64,000 bases of DNA, taken from NCBI GenBank assembly GCA_017311315.1, contig CM029670.1:24083449-24147448 (forward strand), written 5' to 3'. Under the pieces are notes generated by a model. The model saw only the letters and a program-made list of their open reading frames with translations. It was not told the origin of the DNA and searched no databases. The stretch comes from Dendrocalamus latiflorus. Taxonomy: Eukaryota > Streptophyta > Magnoliopsida > Poales > Poaceae. Within the stretch, counting starts at the first letter, position 1; each line of letters opens with the position of its first letter. Shown in pieces: positions 58,230-64,000 of this stretch. A program made the translations under genes and the position numbers.

Positions 58230-58926
58230 AAGTTTTCGCATCTGTTACTGTTCACATAACTTGCTGTTAGTAGTTGGCCATGAAAGAAACGAACCAAAAA
58301 AAGGGTTGATTGATTAGCGCTGGACGTGAGTGAAAAAAACAGAGGACAAACAAAAAAAGAAATTCAGCTATAGTTTTCAATCATTTTCTTGGAGCTAGTT
58401 TTATATACTTGTATCTGCTGCTGTAGGTGTACCATATTTTTGAGCAATCTTGTGCCCTCATATACAACTTTTGAGCACTAGCTGGCATCGCTCCTTGAAC
58501 TATTGTAATACGAGCATTCGCCTCCATACAAAATTGTTCTTTGTATCGCACATTCCTTTGATTGCAATAGTCCCATTATCATTGTGCGTGTGTTGCTGTC
58601 TACTCTTCACTTATATTTATTGATCAGCAATTAGGCATTGTGAGTCACGTTTGAATTGCTACCGAGCTCGATAATCTTTAAATTCTGAATTTGTTACGTT
58701 GTTTTATTCACCTAGCTCCACCAAAAACATCCGTGTCATGTATTGACTCTCGTTCTTGATATTCGCCCACACAATCTTGTTGGTCATTCACTGCTATGAG
58801 CGTAATTTTTTGTTGCTCTTAATTTACTTCAGAACGGTACAACTTGCTTTGTTTCAGAACAGTAGTTGAGAGATTCCCACTTATTTTCCACGTATATTGT
58901 ACTTGGTATTTTTGCTTCTGTAACCA
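58230..58926. other. noncoding region before gypsy gag
   Basis: AT-rich. It contains no TGGTATCAGAGC primer site that I can find. No gene is seen. Confidence 0.4.
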
Positions 58927-60571
58927 TGTTAGGAAGCAAGCAGGACAAGGATCTAGACGACAACTTTACTGATCCGATCACCAAGATGCACTACCATACA
59001 CTTCGTGCCACTCTCTGAGATGAGTTCCAAGCTGAGGTTGACTAGGTATGCAGTAACCTTGGGCGTGTCCAAAACAACTTGGACGTCTTGGGGACAGATT
59101 TCCAAAAGTTACCCATGATTGTCGACAACAACTACAAGGTACTGCTTGACGCTATTGCCAAGCTCACCGCTTTGATGCAGCTGGGTACACATGGCAAGGC
59201 GGGGAGTGTACACCTCCCGTACGAGCCACGCGATGAGACGGATGCGGAGGCTACTGCTAGATGGCAGCGCGAAGATGATCCATGCCTACGACAACTTGAC
59301 GAATAGGTGCGTGTTCACGAGGCAGCACAACAGCATCGTGCTATTACCGAGGTCATGGCACGTCCCCCTACACAATGGTGCGGCCGTGACAACGGCACAA
59401 GAGGAGGCGGTGCCAACAATGGTGTCCACGATGGCGCCTATGGAGGCGCGCATGTTGGCGCCTATGGTGGTGCCAACCATGACACCCACGGAGGAGAACG
59501 TGGCAACCGCCACGCTGATGATGATGACGATGAGTCCATGTTCAACGACTATTTACCACACCGTTAACATAATCAGTATGCTCGCAATCGTCGGTGTGAT
59601 GAGGACGCCGATGATCTGGTTGCAAAGCCCATGTTCACGATGCCATCCATTGAGGGTACAACAGAGGTAGAAGTTTATCTTACATGGGAGCTGAAAGTTG
59701 ATAAGTTGTTATGCATGAACCGCTATTCTGATCAGCGCAAGTTGGTTCTTGCCGTTGCGGCTTTGGATGGATATGCTGCTACTTGGTGGGAGCGTTGTGT
59801 GCAACAACGTATGGAGCAACATGAGCCACGTGTTGTTACATGGGACGAGCTAAAGAGATAGATGTGTGCGTGCTTTGTACCTACACATTACAAGCGCTCG
59901 CTGCATGAGAAGCTGATTGGGTTGCAACAGGGTTGAAATCAGTTGATGAGTATTATAAGGAGATGGAGCAGATTATCATACATGTGGATGTGCGTGAGAA
60001 TGAGGAACAAGCGATGGCTTGCTTTCTTGTTGGGATGAATTATGCTATTCGGCGGATCATTAATCATCATTAATACAACAACATGGTTGAGTTGATGCAT
60101 CAGGCATGTGAGGCTGAGAAGCAAGTAATTGAAGATGCTAAGTATGTTGCACAGCAACGTTATTCAGTGAGCACGGCACCACCGTACAACACGGGACAGC
60201 TGGGCCAGTCAGCCCCATCTGGGGGCAATTCTGCGACGCGCAGTTTAGCACAAAAGAAGACATATAGTACACCGCCATCGGCACGCCAACCACTGGTGCC
60301 CATTGCTAGCGTGGCATCTTTGATGGGTTCTACAGGCCGTTCACATGATCTGACATGCTACAAGTGCAAGGGAGTTGGTCATTTTCAGAAAGATTGCCCA
60401 AATAATAAAGTTATGATACTTACTGATGACGAGTATATTTCAGCTAGTGATGAGGACGATACTACTCCATTTGCTGATTTTGCAGAGGATTCTAAGAGGA
60501 TGAAAGATTGGACTGTAGACCAGAGTCGCCAATTGGAGAGCATATGCAGTGTGCACACCTCGTGTACTTAG
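58927..60571 (+). pseudogene. Ty3/gypsy gag, second family, multiply broken
   Basis: ATG 58927 opens MLGSKQDKDLDDNF and stops at TGA about 59018. Next piece: NNLDVLGTDFQKL and an acidic stretch to 59306. The gag domain then runs from 59631: YLTWELKVDKLL, LVLAVAALDGYAATWWERC, a TAG at 59861, FVPTHYKRSLHEKLIGLQQG, a further shift near 59940, and MACFLVGMNYAIRRI. From 60083: ELMHQACEAEKQVIEDAKY, a Ser/Pro-rich part, the CCHC knuckle CYKCKGVGHFQKDC near 60357-60398, and an acidic end. About five lesions. It is distinct from the gypsy element at 33321. Confidence 0.82.
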
Positions 60572-61011
60572 TGTGTCACAAAGCCAGTCTACCGCACAGT
60601 GGTGCAATTTGTTTTAGTCATGGGCGACAGTCGGTGGTAAAGTGTGCAAAGTCATAATTGATGGAGGAAGTTGTCATAATCTGGCCAGTAAGGAAATGTG
60701 CACCAAATTGGGAAGTGGTTGAGCGATGTGGGCGAGGTGAAAGTCAGTCATATGGTGCAGGTGCACTTCAAGATTAGCAAGTATGAGGATACCATTGTGT
60801 GCGATGTGGTGCCCATGTCAGTTTGTCACTTGCTGTTGGGGCGCCCATGGCAATTTGATCGCCATTTTTATCATGATGGGCATACAAACTGCTACAAGTT
60901 TAAGTGGAGCAGCAAAGATGTGATTTTGTATCCACTTACACCGATAGAGATAGTCAATGCTGATAAGAAGAAAGTTGAGGTGAAAATTGAGAGTACACCA
61001 AATAGCGAGAT
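60572..61011 (+). pseudogene. gypsy protease fragment
   Basis: VCKVIIDGGSCHNLAS (DGGS in place of the usual DSGA) near 60640-60690, a 1-2 bp frame slip near 60700, then VVPMSVCHLLLGRPWQFDR and a Lys/Glu-rich linker. Cut at 61011 by a minus-strand LTR. RT and integrase are absent. Confidence 0.78.
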
Positions 61012-64000
61012 TGTCGAGACCCGAATATGCAAATCCGGACTCTCCTGTGTATTCCGCACTAGTCCAGGATCACGCTAGTGCACACAGTATAAACAAAGAT
61101 GAAATATCGAACATATCACGATTTACTAAGAAAAGACTCAAATATTATTAATAATTATTAGAGTGCGACCTTATGGCCAAGCTTACAATTAATAGCCTAA
61201 AGGCTTGAAGAAACTAGCAGCGGAAAACCAGAAATAAGCGTAGTAGCCATTCGACATGCCCACAGGCAATCGACTGGGAGCGAAGTCCTAATCCGCGAAG
61301 TCGTTGAAGTATCCTCCTTCCAGTGGCTCCTGCTGATCTGGTCCTTCTTCCTCAACTGAGCAAATATGGATGAAGCCGTGAGTACATAGAGTACTCAGCA
61401 AGTCGTTTGTAACAAAGAATGCAATATAGTATGCAAGGCTTACCAAAGGATGGCTGAAAGGTTAATTTTGCAGAAAGCAATAATTTAAGGTAAATACAAT
61501 AAGTAGATTGAAAAGCAAGCTTTGTAAATGATAATAAATAAGTAACCAAAGGAATTGAGACCAACCACAAGTGAACTGACCATTCACCCAAGGAATCCAC
61601 CATGAACCAAGATCCATGAAATGAACACCCGTGAACTAACCATTCACTTCCCAACTTAACCCAACCAGGATTTTATGAAAACTCTACCCCTCGTGTGAAA
61701 TCACCGAGCATCGTCCATGACTGAAGACATGGCTATTCGAATAGTTTTACACTCTGCAGAGGTTGTACAACTTTACCCACAAGACATGATCATCCCGGAT
61801 TGCCACGCGAGTTACACACTTCCTTAGGTGTGCGGCGAGGAGATCATGACAAGGCATTTACAATGTTCAATTTCAACCCAGTTCCGCCTCGCTAAGGTTT
61901 CGCCATCGAGTAGGCTACCACCTAGTCGATAATTGCCCCCTCCTGCGCCAGTGTAGATCCATGGCTCCGACCACACCACACTCATCCCAATGACGGAACC
62001 GAAATTGAAACATCCCAAATTAATTAGCCAGGTCCATCCCATACTGGACATGTGGTTGTACGGTAAGGCTCAGATCAATGGCACACAAAGTTAAGTCCTT
62101 AAGTATTACCCAGGCGAAGCTCCACATCCCAATGTGCAACCTGCACCCCCTTTACTGCACGATCATTCGCTCGAGTGAAAACCAATTTTGTATAACCAAC
62201 ACCAATGACACACCAATGTCATGGCACACAAATTTTATAACTGTGGCTACCACCACGATTCAATATCTCATTAAGTCAAAATTAATCATTTGATCACATG
62301 TGATGACAGACCCAACGTACTACAAGCATGTCTAAGCAATTTCTAAGCATACCACCCATGTGACAACTAGTATTATATCACTAAATAATTTTCCATCCTA
62401 TGGTGACAATAGAATCATGGTATTCAAATTATCAAGGAGGAAATAATCAATTAGGTCATTAACTACCGATACAAAGGTTTATAATAAAATAGTGATGCAT
62501 GATAATTTAAAGCAAAATAATACATAATAGATTCGAAAACCAGGTTCAACATGATCAAAGGACACGACTTGCCTTGGCCTTGCTCAGTTAGGAACTCTTG
62601 ATCTTCGAATCCAACTTCCGCTCCTTCGAACGCGTGATCTAACGAGAGAGAAAGCAAATCGAAACACAAAATAAATTCAAATAAAATTCAAATGAACTCC
62701 AAAAGCTTTCAAACCTGAACCAAAAGGTAGAGCTCAATTTTAGATGAATTTAGGAAAACGAATCGGGTCAATCGGAGCTAGGACGAGGGAGAACAGGCCT
62801 CTGGAAGAAATAAATATACAGAAATTCGGGGAAATTGGAAAAAGTCACTGTGCTGTGGACCGGGTGCACGAGAGAATGCGTCTACGGTGGACTCGGCGCA
62901 TGGAACAGTGCGGGGGCGACCGGCTTGCTGACGTGGCACCCACGTGGCACTGACGTGGCATAACACGTCGGATCTAGGGCGGACGTGGCTCGGCTTGCGT
63001 GGCTGGCTGGCGTGGCTCGGTCTGTGGACCCTGGCTGACGAGCGGGCCCGGCTTGGCCAGTGGCACGGCGCACGGCAGACCCGGTGCACGGGAAGGCGAA
63101 GCGGCGGGCGCGGCTGGCGTCAGCGCTGACGCACGCGGGGTGCGGGACGCGAGGCGGCGCGGGCGCGAGTCGGGGCGACGCGGCGGGATGACCGAGCGGC
63201 GGTGGCGGTCCTGGCCGGCGGCGACAGACGACGGCGGAGACGGTGGACAACGGCGACGGGGCTCACCGGTGGCGGCAGACGACGGGGGCAGAGACGGCGA
63301 CGACCACGGCGGCGGCGGGAGGCGACCATGGCGGCGACGAGACGACGTTGTCGGCGAGGACGGCAGACGGCAGCGGGGCGCACAGCACTCGGTGGCTAGC
63401 AGCGGCGAGGGCAGCGGCGAGGGCGGCGGCTGCGGGATGAGGAGGACCTCGGGGGCTCGGCCCCTTTTATACCCTGGAGACGAAGAGTCCCGGGCGGTCA
63501 CGGCGGCGAGAAAGGCAGGCGGCGGCGGAGTCCCGCTCGGAGACGGGGACGGAGTCCCGGGCGGAGACAACAAGCCTGACGCGCGGGCCCCACCTGTCTG
63601 TGGCACAGGCGAGCGGCGGCTGCGATCGAGCGCGGGCGGGACCGGCTTCCGGGATGGACGACGCGTGTCGCTCATCGGGCTGATGGGCGCGGGCGCGGAT
63701 ATGCGCCGCGTGGTGGGGGGCTGGGCAGGCCGGGCGGGCGGCTGGACCGGGCCGGCTTGGTGGGTTTGGGCCCACCGGCCGGTTTAGGATTTTTGGGGAA
63801 TTTGCTTTTTCCAGAAATTCAATTAATTCATTTGGAGCTCTAGAAAAGAGCAAATAAATCCAGAAAAATCCCAAAAAATACAGAAAAATTCCTTGTGACA
63901 CAGGGAACACAAATAAAATATTTTTGAAAAATATTAATGTTTACTTTAATCACATTAAATCTTTTTAATTAATGAAAATTCCAATTAAGCTTTAATTAAT
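61012..64000 (-). repeat. minus-strand gypsy-type long LTR, running off the window
   Basis: The left edge is TGTCGAGACCCG, so on the minus strand the LTR ends CGGGTCTCGACA. The adjacent five bases, GAGAT (61007-61011), are the expected target duplication. It contains an A/T-rich half, a GC-rich block at 62880-63780 and a minus-strand TATA box. The long Arg/Gly/Pro-rich ORFs in the GC-rich block read equally well on both strands, so I do not call them. The inner part of the element lies to the right or is absent. Confidence 0.72.
63463..63471 (-). promoter_or_regulatory. TATA box of minus-strand LTR
   Basis: TATAAAAGG on the minus strand, followed by GGCCGAGCCCCCGAGG and a GC-rich leader running left. 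Confidence 0.6.

Noticed and set aside
62974..63787. Long overlapping ORFs (up to 262 residues) on both strands
   Set aside because: They coincide with the GC-rich LTR block, are low-complexity Arg/Gly/Pro/Ala, and exist on both strands in several frames, as expected from composition.

Overview
The window looks like intergenic, TE-dense nuclear DNA from a grass (Poaceae). Evidence: Sirevirus-type Ty1/copia elements with tRNA-Met primer sites and repeated polypurine tracts; long-LTR chromodomain-type Ty3/gypsy elements; a CACTA element whose ends are built of CACAGACGG hairpins; a hAT MITE; and a gene with the grass 'putative gypsy type transposon' (PF04195-like) domain. I cannot name the species. 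I found no confident single-copy host gene, no tRNA or rRNA and no CRISPR. Nearly every ORF belongs to a transposon and most are broken.

Layout. 1-9213: two 5'-truncated copies of one Sirevirus-like copia family fused head to head (minus copy 1-3643, plus copy 3645-9213 with a 3' LTR), making a ~3.5 kb-arm inverted repeat. 9214-13142: a host repeat interrupted by a rearranged small copia element (9295-12377, minus) with a third, inverted LTR. 13143-21250: a GC-rich block with a 53-bp minisatellite, a four-exon transposon-type gene on the minus strand and a 67-bp minisatellite. 21250-30262: small elements and a direct duplication (copy A 22400-25361, copy B 27068-28334). Copy A carries a 5'-deleted CACTA element with a spliceable Ulp1/C48-like protease. 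Between the copies lie an array of GGTCGTAA palindromes and a copia gag relic. 28776-30115 is a second copy of the 9214-13142 host repeat, here carrying a hAT MITE with a perfect 8-bp target duplication.

30263-33320 has no gene, only old duplications. 33321-54140 is a decayed gypsy element (5' LTR, primer site, leader ORF, gag, pol). Its gag is split by an almost complete Sirevirus at 38664-50319 with two LTRs, gag, pol and 4/5-matching target duplications. 54141-61011 is a mosaic of gypsy pieces containing a clean solo copia LTR (56819-58229, perfect AAGTT duplication). 61012-64000 is a minus-strand gypsy LTR running off the window.

The paralogous host copies act as empty sites, so insertion order can be read directly: the CACTA, hAT and small copia insertions all post-date the host duplications, and the Sirevirus post-dates the gypsy element. 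The most unusual structures are the two retroelement palindromes, the protease inside the CACTA element, the GGTCGTAA palindrome array and the minisatellite-flanked spliced gene.
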